Below, piece after piece: positions 8,126 to 15,355 of a stretch of 40,232 bases of DNA. A model generated the notes under the pieces. It ran no database searches. It had not been told where the DNA came from and was given only the letters and a program-made list of their open reading frames with translations. The DNA is taken from positions 1-40,232 of the forward strand of contig JAEWZB010000070.1 of assembly GCA_023395515.1 (NCBI GenBank). Direction: 5' to 3'. Made by a program: the position numbers and the translations under genes. The stretch comes from Bacillota bacterium. GTDB lineage: Bacteria; Bacillota; Syntrophomonadia; Syntrophomonadales; Syntrophomonadaceae. Each line of letters opens with the position of its first letter. The stretch's first letter is position 1.

Positions 8126-9255
8126 TGATTGACGAGCAAATATTAGATGAAATCCTGCCAGTTCCGGATAGAGAGGAATGGAAGAATTCAATTTTGCAGG
8201 AGCTTAAAGATGAGGGATTTAGAATAACTAACTTCAGCTCAGGAGGGATATTTTATACTCTGCTGATGATAGTAATACAGATTGGAATTGATTTAACGAA
8301 GCTCCTAAGAATGGTTTTAAACAATATGTTCCTGTCTCATGCTAAAGGTATATGGATGGAGCTGAAGGCGGCAGACTTCTCTAAAAAAAGAAAGCAACCT
8401 ACAAAGGTAAAGGGTTATGTAAACATTGAGAGGGATGCTCCAGGGGAAGCTGTTAGGATTGCTAAAGGTGATGTATTTAAGACTGAGCAAGATATTAATG
8501 GTGAAGAGCTTAGGTTTCTAGTGGCTGAGGATGCGGTTTTACAGAAAGACTCCCTAAGCCAGAAAGTACTTGTTCAAGCTGAAAAAGAAGGCGCAAAATA
8601 CAATGTTCCACCTGGGCAAATAAAGAAGTCACTAACTCACATTGAGGGCATTGATAGGATATTTAATGATTCTGGCTGGATGGTTCAGGAAGGAAGCGAC
8701 ATTGAGGAATTTGAGAGCCTTAGAGAAAGAACTTTAAATTCATGGGCAGAACTTTCTAGCATGCCCATAGCCGACAAATACAAAAACGTCTGCGAGGGGG
8801 TCGAAGGGGTTCTGTTTGTAAGGGTGGACGATATGCACCCACGGGGCCAAGGGACTATTGATATTATAGTGACCTCAACGGCAGGGGGCGCTACTGAGGG
8901 GCTACTTGAAAAGGTGTTAGAGGCTGCTAATAAAATTAAAGGGCCTTATGATAATTTACTTGTTAAATCTTCTGAAACAGTAGAGCAGGATTTTGAAATT
9001 GTAATCTACATTGCAGAGGATGCAAGTGACGAGGGTGTTAGGGAAAAAGCGGAAGCCATTATTACTGACTTAATGAGAATCAGGAAAGACCGAGAATTAA
9101 ACCGGCTTTATAAAGATGATATTATCTATGCCCTGAAAAATGGAATCCAGATTTATAAAAAGGCAAATATTATTTCTCCTACCGATGATTTAATTCTAAG
9201 TAATGACAAGGTAATCGTGCTCGGGATGCTCAATATAAGTGTCGAGAGGGTGTAA
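8125..9255 (+). CDS. Baseplate J-like protein (wedge)
   Basis: A 376-residue protein of normal length for baseplate J. An N-terminal helical region (DEILPVPDREEWKNSILQEL) is followed by the characteristic FLSHAKGIWMELKAADF and KRKQPTKVKGYVNIERDAPG. The middle has a duplicated beta domain and the patterns SLRERTLNSWAELSS and RVDDMHPRGQGTIDIIVTS. The C-terminus has the EIVIYIAEDASDEGVREKAE repeat typical of J. The product attaches fibres and forms the baseplate ring. It overlaps the W-like gene by one base and is followed after 3 bases by the I-like gene. Confidence 0.85.
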   Translation: MIDEQILDEILPVPDREEWKNSILQELKDEGFRITNFSSGGIFYTLLMIVIQIGIDLTKLLRMVLNNMFLSHAKGIWMELKAADFSKKRKQPTKVKGYVNIERDAPGEAVRIAKGDVFKTEQDINGEELRFLVAEDAVLQKDSLSQKVLVQAEKEGAKYNVPPGQIKKSLTHIEGIDRIFNDSGWMVQEGSDIEEFESLRERTLNSWAELSSMPIADKYKNVCEGVEGVLFVRVDDMHPRGQGTIDIIVTSTAGGATEGLLEKVLEAANKIKGPYDNLLVKSSETVEQDFEIVIYIAEDASDEGVREKAEAIITDLMRIRKDRELNRLYKDDIIYALKNGIQIYKKANIISPTDDLILSNDKVIVLGMLNISVERV

Positions 9256-9258
9256 GGT

Positions 9259-9963
9259 ATGTTTGAAAAGTTTCAAGACTATATGTATTACCTTCTCTTT
9301 AGTCCTCTTAAAAAAGTTGCAAAGGCTAATAACCAGTTTTATATACTTTTCAAGGTAATTGGAAAGCTATTTGATAAGCTGAAGCAAGATATTTTTCGGG
9401 TCAGAGAAGAGTCAATGGTTATCAGTGCCAGTCCCCGGATGCTTGAGGAGCATGGCCGTGACCGGCGCATGAACAGACTTAAAGGTGAAAGCATTGAAAA
9501 CTATAGGACAAGGCTTTCAATGAAGAATATTATTGCTGAGCAAGCCGGTACAGAGCTGGGAATACTTCTGGCACTGAAAGCATTAGGATACGAGCAGTCA
9601 CGGATTGAACCCTTTTATATTCATGACCCTTCCCGATGGGCCGAGTTCCTAGTCTATCTTGGCTCGAAACAACAAAGTGGTGTTAATGATATTGCCATTA
9701 TTGACAAAGAAGTTATGAAGGTAAAACCTGCAAGCGCAAAGCCTAATTATGGAATTGGCTCTGAAAGCGGGATAATAATTAAACCAGACTCTAAATATAT
9801 CCCGGTTGAGTATCCAATATGTAATGTTTTAATATGTAACACTTATCCTGAACCCGAAAACACAGCGAAGTTCTTTGATGCTGCTATTCAAGTTATAACG
9901 GAATTTAAAACCTTTGATAATAATAAATATCGTTGTAATACATTTCATGCTGGGGAGGTGTAG
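9259..9963 (+). CDS. Phage tail/baseplate protein I-like (DUF2313/gp48-like)
   Basis: A 234-residue protein directly after J. The N-terminal helix (FQDYMYYLLFSPLKKVAKAN), then LFDKLKQDIFRVREESMV and MLEEHGRDRRMNRLKGESIENYRTRLSMKN, fit proteins that sit between J and the tail fibre (P2 I, Mu gp48) and tie fibre to baseplate. Lengths of about 190-240 residues are usual. The C-terminal 70 residues look like a separate strand-rich end with several Cys and Tyr. No catalytic motif is visible. Gene order is the main support. Confidence 0.65.
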   Translation: MFEKFQDYMYYLLFSPLKKVAKANNQFYILFKVIGKLFDKLKQDIFRVREESMVISASPRMLEEHGRDRRMNRLKGESIENYRTRLSMKNIIAEQAGTELGILLALKALGYEQSRIEPFYIHDPSRWAEFLVYLGSKQQSGVNDIAIIDKEVMKVKPASAKPNYGIGSESGIIIKPDSKYIPVEYPICNVLICNTYPEPENTAKFFDAAIQVITEFKTFDNNKYRCNTFHAGEV

Positions 9964-9967
9964 ATTG

Positions 9968-10261
9968 ATGATAACATCGGAAGGAATGAGCGAAGTTGCT
10001 CAAGACATAATCAACAGAATTGACAAGGGTACTTATGATTTAAACGGTGTAACGTGTGATGCTAATATTTATAAGACTGCTCTTACAGGAAGCACCGTCA
10101 TGATTTATTTGTATTTTGAAGATGAGTTAAGTGGCAATATGAGCAACTTTAAACTCGTTTCCATTAGTGGTAATGATTTTGCCATAAAGCCTGAAGTCAT
10201 AGCAAAGACTAACACCAAAGGTCTACTTGTTAGATTTAAGTTTGAAGTTAAGGAGGGATAA
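9968..10261 (+). CDS. Small phage protein of unknown function before tail fibre
   Basis: A 97-residue protein starting MITSEGMSEVAQDIINRI. ATG 9968 is preferred: GGGGAGGTG (9952-9960) is seven bases upstream, and an in-frame TTG at 9965 is too close. The rest is strand-rich (STVMIYLYFEDELSG; LLVRFKFEVKEG), suggesting a compact beta domain. I do not recognise the family. Its place between the I-like and fibre genes suggests a fibre adaptor or baseplate accessory, which is inference only. Confidence 0.5.
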   Translation: MITSEGMSEVAQDIINRIDKGTYDLNGVTCDANIYKTALTGSTVMIYLYFEDELSGNMSNFKLVSISGNDFAIKPEVIAKTNTKGLLVRFKFEVKEG

Positions 10262-10263
10262 AA

Positions 10264-11139
10264 ATGCCTTATGAAAAAACTAAGTGGATTGACCATTTCG
10301 TAGACCCCGAGACAGGCGAAGTAATTCAAGAAGGAACCAGGGTAACAGCCGAAAGAATGAATAAAATTGAGAATGGTATTGAGGCTGCACATGATGAGAT
10401 GGAAAGTATAGGAGACAATATTAACGGCTTGCAGGATGAAGTTATTGCGCACTTGGCAGATGAAGTACAGCATCTAACCACGGGCGTACAAACCATTAAT
10501 GGTGAAAAAACTTTTGTAGATCATACAAAAATAATTAGAAAAAATTTGATTCTACAAACTAACGCTGACCACGGAATTAGTTTTATGGGTATGGACGGTG
10601 TGATTACAGGGTACTTGGTGCGAATATATAGCGGTTCCGACAATTATATATCTCTGTCTAATTTAAGAAGCAAGCCCTTAAGACTATTTGACAACGGGCA
10701 TTTGCTATGGGGGACTGATCACATTTGGCATGCTGGCAATTTACCGGTTGAAGAAGGTACATGGACACCTTCATTAACCGGAGCTACTGGAACTAATAAT
10801 CATACTTATACAAAAAGAAGTGGTAAGTATTATAAAGTTGGTAAAAAAGTGTTTGTTAGTGGGTCAATGGCATTGTCTGAAAAAGATGCAACCATGAGTG
10901 GAATTGTAAAAATAGAAGGACTTCCGTTTGTGGCATCAGGTGTAAGCGGAGGCGTTATAGCATCAATAAGATATATTAATCTAGGAGCAGCAGCGCAATT
11001 TGGATTGTTGATAATTGGAAGCACAAATTATGTACTTCCAACTAAAATTAATAATTCAGCAAGTGATAATAATGTAATAGCTGCTGATATACTAAATAAC
11101 TCTTGTATCGAATTTTCTGCTGAATATTTAACTAATTAG
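10264..11139 (+). CDS. Phage tail fibre protein
   Basis: A 291-residue protein. Residues 1-80 are helical and include TRVTAERMNKIENGIEAAHD, a frequent N-terminal pattern of Firmicute tail-fibre and structural proteins. HLTTGVQTINGEKTFVDHTK follows, a turn-rich repeat seen in fibres. The middle carries GTWTPSLTGATG and NHTYTKRSGKYYKVGKKVFV, typical of the distal receptor-binding part. It is short for a fibre and may represent a simple or shortened one. It follows the I-like gene set and is followed by an 87-residue protein. Host-range function is inferred from family. Confidence 0.78.
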   Translation: MPYEKTKWIDHFVDPETGEVIQEGTRVTAERMNKIENGIEAAHDEMESIGDNINGLQDEVIAHLADEVQHLTTGVQTINGEKTFVDHTKIIRKNLILQTNADHGISFMGMDGVITGYLVRIYSGSDNYISLSNLRSKPLRLFDNGHLLWGTDHIWHAGNLPVEEGTWTPSLTGATGTNNHTYTKRSGKYYKVGKKVFVSGSMALSEKDATMSGIVKIEGLPFVASGVSGGVIASIRYINLGAAAQFGLLIIGSTNYVLPTKINNSASDNNVIAADILNNSCIEFSAEYLTN

Positions 11140-11151
11140 GAGGAATTTAAA

Positions 11152-11415
11152 ATGATTGAACAATATACTTTAGATAATTTAACTCAAGACAGCGTAAGTG
11201 TGAAAAAAGAGAAAGTAGTGCAAGGTGAAGAAGGTAAAGAGTTTGGGTATAATGATGGCGATATAGTCGGCGAACCTTGGCGTTGTGCTTATATTAATAG
11301 TATTAATGGGCGGGAGCAGGTACAAAAAGAAGTGCCAGAGCCATATCGAGGGGGCATATTTGCCGTTTGGGGAGATAGCCCTACAATGGATGATATAGTA
11401 GAAACGGAACTATAG
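11152..11415 (+). CDS. Small protein after tail fibre, unknown function
   Basis: An 87-residue protein with a good site (AGGAGG at 11138-11143) 8 bases before its ATG. It is acidic, with no signal peptide or membrane segment. The visible pattern is KEKVVQGEEGKEFGYNDGD, then GEPWRCAYINSINGREQVQ and FAVWGDSPTMDDIVE. Its place right after the fibre suggests a fibre-assembly helper or an XkdX-like small tail protein, but the sequence does not show this. It is the last gene of the tail operon before an independent promoter. Confidence 0.5.
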   Translation: MIEQYTLDNLTQDSVSVKKEKVVQGEEGKEFGYNDGDIVGEPWRCAYINSINGREQVQKEVPEPYRGGIFAVWGDSPTMDDIVETEL

Positions 11416-11454
11416 GATAATTTATGCGCAGTAAGATTGGTCTTTGAAAACCGC

Positions 11455-11499
11455 AAACAAATGTTCTTATTTTACTTGGGATAGTCTGCATGATATGAT
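11455..11499 (+). promoter_or_regulatory. Sigma-A type promoter with an upstream LexA-like box for the recombinase transcript
   Basis: TTTACT (11471-11476) and TATGAT (11494-11499) are separated by 17 bases, a good vegetative promoter. Five bases upstream lies AAACAAATGTTC (11455-11466), close to the Gram-positive SOS box core GAAC-N4-GTTC with one core mismatch. Predicted transcription starts near 11506, exactly where the leader RNA structure begins. SOS control is an inference from the box only. Confidence 0.6.
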
Positions 11500-11504
11500 A
11501 CAAT

Positions 11505-11587
11505 TTAAGCAGGCAGAAAAGTTGGGAGTAGCTACCCAACTTGACGTTTCCCCTGAAGCGTCGCCTGCTTAATCTACTTTTCAGGGG
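11505..11587 (+). ncRNA. Structured leader RNA with H-type pseudoknot upstream of the recombinase
   Basis: Three perfectly complementary helices can form. Helix A is TTAAGCAGGC (11505-11514) with 11563-11572. An inner hairpin AAGTTGGG (11519-11526) pairs with 11535-11542 around an 8-base loop. Helix B is CCCCTGAA (11550-11557) with TTCAGGGG (11580-11587). Helix B starts inside the loop closed by A and ends outside it, so A and B form a pseudoknot. The structure starts at the predicted transcription start and ends 13 bases before the GGGGAGGT site of the recombinase gene. It matches no riboswitch class I can name. It could be a regulatory leader, an RNA partner, or a folded DNA recombination site. 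Confidence 0.6.
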
Positions 11588-11616
11588 CAAAGATACCACA
11601 GGGGAGGTATTATATC

Positions 11617-12618
11617 ATGTCTTACTACACTTCTACAGGTGAGCAATTGCTTACCCAAATAACGACATCAATTTCAGACCTTTGTTTTGATGTGGAACTA
11701 CCTAAACTAAGAAGCACTATTGCCGATATTTTGTCATTGTATGATGTTAGATTGGCTCGGATGCCGAATGCACATCCAGATATCAGGGATAAGGTAGAGC
11801 AATTCTTATCGGCCAAAAAACTAGAAGGGTTAAGCGACTTAACATTAGAAGGATATCAAATAGAACTCCGTATTTTCTCGGAACATATGCAAAAACCTAT
11901 AGAACAAATCAATACGGCAGAGATTAGGTCTTATCTTAGTAGGTTTCAAACCTTAAAAATGAGCTCAATAGCTAGAAAACTTTCAGTATTAAAATCCTTT
12001 TTTGCCTGGCTTACAGATGAAGAGATTATAATTAAAGACCCTGCCAGGCGCATTAAGCCCCCTAAACAAGAACAGAGACTTCCTAAATCGCTTAGTATTG
12101 AGGAATTAGAAATGATTAGAGAATCTTGTATAACTCCCAGAGAACGTGCCATTATAGAAGTGTTTTATGCTACTGGTGGTAGACTCTCAGAAATACAGGC
12201 TTTAAATAAAAGGGACATTGATTATCAGTCTATGAGTGCGAGAGTAATCGGTAAAGGTAATAAGGAACGAGAAGTCTTTCTTTCCGTTAAAGCCATTTAC
12301 CATTTAAAAAAATACTTAAATTATAGGAAGGATACGGAAGAAGCCTTATTTGTAACGGAACGCCGACCATATAGGCGTGTTAGTAATCGAGCTATTCAGA
12401 GAGAAATTAAAATTATTGCTAAACGCTCTGAAGTTGAAAAAAATGTGCATCCACATGTAATGAGGCACACATTAGCGACTTTATTGCTTAATAATGGAGC
12501 TGATTTATCATCAATACAGGCTTTATTAGGGCATTCTGACCCTAGTTCTACTCAGGTTTATGCACAAGTGAGTAAAGAGAAAAAAAGAGATACATATAGA
12601 AAGTTCCTAGTACAATAA
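11617..12618 (+). CDS. Tyrosine recombinase/integrase, XerC/D-like
   Basis: A 333-residue tyrosine recombinase. Residues 60-145 form the SAM-like core-binding domain (IRDKVEQFLSAKKLEGLSD; RKLSVLKSFFAWLTDEEII). The catalytic domain shows Arg189 in ATGGRLSEIQAL, a Lys in VIGKGNKER, H280-V-M-R283 in HPHVMRHTLATLLL, His306 in LLGHSDPSS and nucleophile Tyr315 in TQVYAQ. All key residues are present. An extra N-terminal 50 residues precede the usual Xer start. GGGGAGGT (11601-11608) precedes the ATG. It closes the phage module with its own promoter and leader RNA, so it may be the prophage integrase, a resolvase, or part of a small separate mobile unit. The recombination site is not known. Confidence 0.88.
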   Translation: MSYYTSTGEQLLTQITTSISDLCFDVELPKLRSTIADILSLYDVRLARMPNAHPDIRDKVEQFLSAKKLEGLSDLTLEGYQIELRIFSEHMQKPIEQINTAEIRSYLSRFQTLKMSSIARKLSVLKSFFAWLTDEEIIIKDPARRIKPPKQEQRLPKSLSIEELEMIRESCITPRERAIIEVFYATGGRLSEIQALNKRDIDYQSMSARVIGKGNKEREVFLSVKAIYHLKKYLNYRKDTEEALFVTERRPYRRVSNRAIQREIKIIAKRSEVEKNVHPHVMRHTLATLLLNNGADLSSIQALLGHSDPSSTQVYAQVSKEKKRDTYRKFLVQ

Positions 12619-12623
12619 AAATA

Positions 12624-12663
12624 AATCCCGGTGTATGAATAGTCCTAACCATACACCGGGATT
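12624..12663. repeat. Perfect 14-bp inverted repeat after the recombinase gene
   Basis: AATCCCGGTGTATG (12624-12637) is matched by its exact complement at 12650-12663 around a 12-base spacer, 6 bases after the recombinase stop. There is no T run after it, so it is a poor intrinsic terminator by the classical rule. The size and spacing would also suit a recombinase core site with two arm sequences. Confidence 0.65.
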
Positions 12664-12702
12664 GAAAAGAATTAGTTCTCGGAAATACTTCTAAGAAATG
12701 GC

Positions 12703-12748
12703 GATATTTTTGCCAAAAATGTTGAGATATTTTGCCAAAAATTTTGAG
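12703..12748. repeat. Two near-identical direct repeats of about 23 bp
   Basis: The unit GATATTTT(T)GCCAAAAAT followed by GTTGAG or TTTGAG occurs at 12703-12726 and again at 12726-12748, with one indel and one substitution. Adjacent repeats of this kind occur at the ends of IS21-family elements and as operator arrays. No transposase gene accompanies them here. Confidence 0.6.
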
Positions 12749-12778
12749 CGGCTACAATTGGGCTTTTTTGACGCTCTG

Positions 12779-12809
12779 ACAGTTCACTTAGGTGGACTGT
12801 TCTATTTTT
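12779..12809 (+). terminator. Rho-independent terminator before spmA
   Basis: The 9-bp stem ACAGTTCAC / GTGGACTGT (12779-12787 with 12792-12800, one G-T pair) has loop TTAG and is followed by TCTATTTTT. It separates the phage/recombinase block from the host spore genes and is a natural boundary mark. Confidence 0.7.
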
Positions 12810-12860
12810 CTGCTTAATTTCATACCCTTCTAAAAGGTAAATTTTTTAGGAGGGATAAGC

Positions 12861-13454
12861 TTGTTAAATGTAGTATGGCTTTTGCTCTTAGCATCAGGCA
12901 TTATTGTAGCTGCTTTTAATGGGAATATAGAAATTGTTACTGAAGCAGCTTTAGGAGCAGCTAAAGGAGCAGTAGAGGTATGCTTTGATTTAATAGGTAT
13001 TATGGCCTTATGGTTAGGCATAATGAAGATTGCCGAACATGGCGGTCTGGTACAAAGCTTAGCCCGTATAATGAGACCTATAACTATTAAATTATTTCCC
13101 AGCGTACCGCCTGAGCATCCGGCTATGGGAGCCATAATTCTTAATCTTAGCGCTAATATGCTGGGCTTAGGTAATGCCGCCACTCCTTTTGGCATGAAAG
13201 CTATGCAGGAATTACAAAACCTCAATGGAGGTTCCCCGGAAGCTTCTCCGGCTATGTGTACATTTTTAGCTTTAAATACCTCCTGTATTACACTTATACC
13301 TGCTACTATCATCGGAGTACGGGTATCATTTAGCTCTTCAAATCCCACGGAAATTGTAGGGCCTTGTATATTTGCCACCGCAGTTGCCATGACTATAGCC
13401 GTATCATTAGATTATTGGTTTAGAACCCGCAGCCGTTGGGGGAGACCGAAATAA
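12861..13454 (+). CDS. spmA: Spore maturation protein A
   Basis: A 197-residue membrane protein, close to the 196 residues of Bacillus subtilis SpmA as I recall it. It starts at TTG 12861 behind AGGAGGG (12848-12854). It opens with a hydrophobic segment (NVVWLLLLASGIIVAAFNGN), then ALGAAKGAVEVCFDLIGIMALWLGIMKIAE, the Gate (nucleoside-recognition) domain, and NLSANMLGLGNAATPFGMKAMQEL, the family signature. SpmA with SpmB is needed for spore core dehydration. Its stop overlaps the start of spmB by one base (taATG). Presence of the pair implies a spore former. Confidence 0.93.
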   Translation: MLNVVWLLLLASGIIVAAFNGNIEIVTEAALGAAKGAVEVCFDLIGIMALWLGIMKIAEHGGLVQSLARIMRPITIKLFPSVPPEHPAMGAIILNLSANMLGLGNAATPFGMKAMQELQNLNGGSPEASPAMCTFLALNTSCITLIPATIIGVRVSFSSSNPTEIVGPCIFATAVAMTIAVSLDYWFRTRSRWGRPK

Positions 13455-13990
13455 TGCTATTTTCACTGCTTAATCTGGTATCAACCTGGGCAATTCCCCT
13501 ATTACTCTTAATAATACCTTTATACGGGTTTTTAAAAAAAGTCCCGGTCTATGAAAGCTTTGTAGAAGGAGCTGAAGAAGGTTTTACCACCGCAGTTAAA
13601 ATTATTCCTTTTTTAGTAGGAATGATGGTGGCCATATCAGTTTTTCGCGCTTCAGGGGCTATGGATTATTTAACCCAAGTTTTAAATCCTATTACCTCTC
13701 GGATAGGAGCACCGGCCGAGGTACTGCCTTTGGCTATGATGCGGCCTCTTTCCGGGAGTGGAGTACTAGGCCTGGCTACCGAATTAATGAGGATATATGG
13801 GCCGGATTCGTTTATCGGCAGGTTAGCTTCGGTAATGCAGGGTACTACTGATACTACTTTTTTTGTGCTGACCGTATATTTTGGAGCGGTGGGAATAAAG
13901 AAATATAAGTATTCCCTTGTGACAGGATTAACCGCAGATATAACCGGATTTATAGCTGCTTTATACATATGTAATTTAGTATTCAGATAG
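13454..13990 (+). CDS. spmB: Spore maturation protein B
   Basis: A 178-residue membrane protein, the usual SpmB length. The ATG at 13454 overlaps the spmA stop; GGGGGAGAC (13438-13446) is its site, so the longer in-frame TTG at 13436 is not preferred. The Gate domain shows ESFVEGAEEGFTTAVKIIPFLVGMMVAISVF and LPLAMMRPLSGSGVLGLATE, then MQGTTDTTFFVLTVYFGAVG. It acts with SpmA in the spore membrane. Transcription probably ends at the strong terminator 32 bases downstream. Confidence 0.93.
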   Translation: MLFSLLNLVSTWAIPLLLLIIPLYGFLKKVPVYESFVEGAEEGFTTAVKIIPFLVGMMVAISVFRASGAMDYLTQVLNPITSRIGAPAEVLPLAMMRPLSGSGVLGLATELMRIYGPDSFIGRLASVMQGTTDTTFFVLTVYFGAVGIKKYKYSLVTGLTADITGFIAALYICNLVFR

Positions 13991-14021
13991 ATTAATTAAG
14001 CTTAAGTTGGCGCTTACCAGA

Positions 14022-14061
14022 GAGGTTAAAGTAGGATATCTTACTTTAGCCTCTTTTTTTT
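14022..14061 (+). terminator. Rho-independent terminator after spmB
   Basis: GAGGTTAAAGTA (14022-14033) pairs with TACTTTAGCCTC (14042-14053, one G-T pair) over an 8-base loop, followed directly by eight T residues. It is a strong intrinsic terminator ending the spmAB transcript. Confidence 0.88.
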
Positions 14062-14080
14062 ATTTAGTTGAAGTATAAGC

Positions 14081-14109
14081 TTGTGAAGTGCCTGGTGTCA
14101 CTGTATAAA
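14081..14109 (+). promoter_or_regulatory. Sigma-A type promoter for the ftcD-fchA unit
   Basis: TTGTGA (14081-14086) and TATAAA (14104-14109) are spaced by 17 bases. It follows the spmB terminator and points to ftcD, which would leave a leader of about 310 bases. The call is by consensus match only. Confidence 0.55.
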
Positions 14110-14430
14110 GAATAAATCTAAGCTGCATTGGCAAAATAATTCTTAAGATTAATTCTGTTGCTCCTATTTTGGCATTGTATAGTGAAAAGTTTCCATAAAA
14201 ATTATTAAGTAGATAAATAAGCTTTCTTAATATGATATGCTAGAAAGGAGAAATATAATGAAAAGCTAGCCTAACTATTACGAAGTAATCAATCTTTCTT
14301 AAGAAATTTAAATATTAGAGATGGTAGCAGTTCGACTATTAAGGCTACACCATTTTTAACAAAAGCCTAAATATAATTGGGCCGGCTGTAAAGTGGGCTT
14401 AATTAATATAAAAACAAGGAGGAGACTTAG
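14110..14430 (+). other. Long untranslated leader of ftcD with a three-codon ORF and hairpins
   Basis: No normal gene is found here. At 14258-14269 a Met-Lys-Ser-stop ORF sits seven bases behind AAAGGAG (14244-14250). The arms GCTAG (14240-14244) and CTAGC (14266-14270) could fold it into a loop. A hairpin ATTAC-gaa-GTAAT follows near 14277-14289. Then a bulged stem ATGGTAGC (14321-14328) pairs with GCTA-CA-CCAT (14344-14353) and leads into TTTTT, resembling a weak attenuator. I checked for glycine and tetrahydrofolate riboswitch signatures and did not see them. A leader with attenuation is plausible but unproven. Confidence 0.4.
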
Positions 14431-15345
14431 TTGTCAACACAATCAAATCAATTTATTCATGCTGTACCTAATTTTAGCGAAGGACGCCGTAAACAGGTTA
14501 TAGAGGCTATTGTTGCTCCTTTAAAGGGAGTGGAAGGGGTAAAACTGATAGACTATTATCCTGACCCTGATTTTAACCGTACTGTGGTGGAAATAATAGG
14601 TCACCCTGAACCTTTGCAAGAAGCTTTGCTTAATATGGCCGGGAAAGCCTATGAGCTGATTAACATGGAAGAGCAAACTGGAACCCACCCCCGCATCGGA
14701 GCCCAAGATACTATACCCGTATTTCCCTTAGCTAATATTACTCTGGAAGAATGCATAAAGTATGCTGAAGAACTGGGACAAGAGATCTATAAAAGATTTG
14801 AGGTGCCAGTATTCTTTAGTGGGGAAAATTCTAGAAATGAGGATAGAAAAAATTTAGCCTTCATAAGAAAAGGCCAGTATGAAGGTCTAAAAGAAGCAGT
14901 TCATACTCCCGAACGGGCACCTGATATTGGACCGGCCGCCTTACACCCTACTGCTGGAGCAACTATTGTTAGTGCGGCTACTACCGGCTTAGTAGCAGTT
15001 AATGTCATATTAAATACTAAAGACATTAATATTGCCAAAGCTATTGCTAAGATGATGCGCGGCCCCAGTGGAGGCTTTTCAACTATTCGCGCAGTAGGCT
15101 TTTATTTGGAAGAGCGTGATTTAGTGGCAGTATCAATGAATATGTTTGATACTGATGCAACTCCTATATATAGAGCTTTTCAAGTGATAGAATCTGAAGC
15201 AGCCCGTTATGGTCTTACGGTAGTAGGTACTCAAATAGTAGGAACTCTGCCTCAGGAAGCTTTAATTAATTGTGCCGAATATTTCCTGAAATTAGTAGAC
15301 TTTAACCGCGATCAGATTATTGAAAATCATATGATTGGAATATAG
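14431..15345 (+). CDS. ftcD: Glutamate formimidoyltransferase
   Basis: A 304-residue enzyme of the FTCD N-terminal family, which moves the formimino group of formiminoglutamate (or a related donor) to tetrahydrofolate. It starts at TTG 14431 behind AAGGAGGAG. Recognisable segments are HAVPNFSEGRRKQVIEAIV at the N-terminus, DPDFNRTVVEIIGHPEP, then EEQTGTHPRIGAQDTIPVFP, carrying the conserved His-Pro-Arg-Ile-Gly. GPAALHPTAGATIVSA lies in the middle. The length equals the stand-alone transferase of Firmicutes. fchA follows at once, so the two halves of the eukaryotic bifunctional enzyme are separate here. In this setting it may serve histidine or purine degradation; no hut gene is visible. Confidence 0.9.
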   Translation: MSTQSNQFIHAVPNFSEGRRKQVIEAIVAPLKGVEGVKLIDYYPDPDFNRTVVEIIGHPEPLQEALLNMAGKAYELINMEEQTGTHPRIGAQDTIPVFPLANITLEECIKYAEELGQEIYKRFEVPVFFSGENSRNEDRKNLAFIRKGQYEGLKEAVHTPERAPDIGPAALHPTAGATIVSAATTGLVAVNVILNTKDINIAKAIAKMMRGPSGGFSTIRAVGFYLEERDLVAVSMNMFDTDATPIYRAFQVIESEAARYGLTVVGTQIVGTLPQEALINCAEYFLKLVDFNRDQIIENHMIGI

Positions 15346-15355
15346 GGGGGAAAGT

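Noticed and set aside
12703..12748. CRISPR array
   Set aside because: There are only two adjacent repeats with no spacer; no cas gene is present in the window.
12830..13390. Long open frame (186 codons) on the minus strand
   Set aside because: It lies fully antisense to spmA, whose protein is clearly recognisable; no ribosome site or family pattern supports the antisense frame.
14110..14430. Glycine or tetrahydrofolate riboswitch before ftcD
   Set aside because: I looked for the conserved core bases of these classes and did not find them; only generic hairpins and the mini-ORF are seen.
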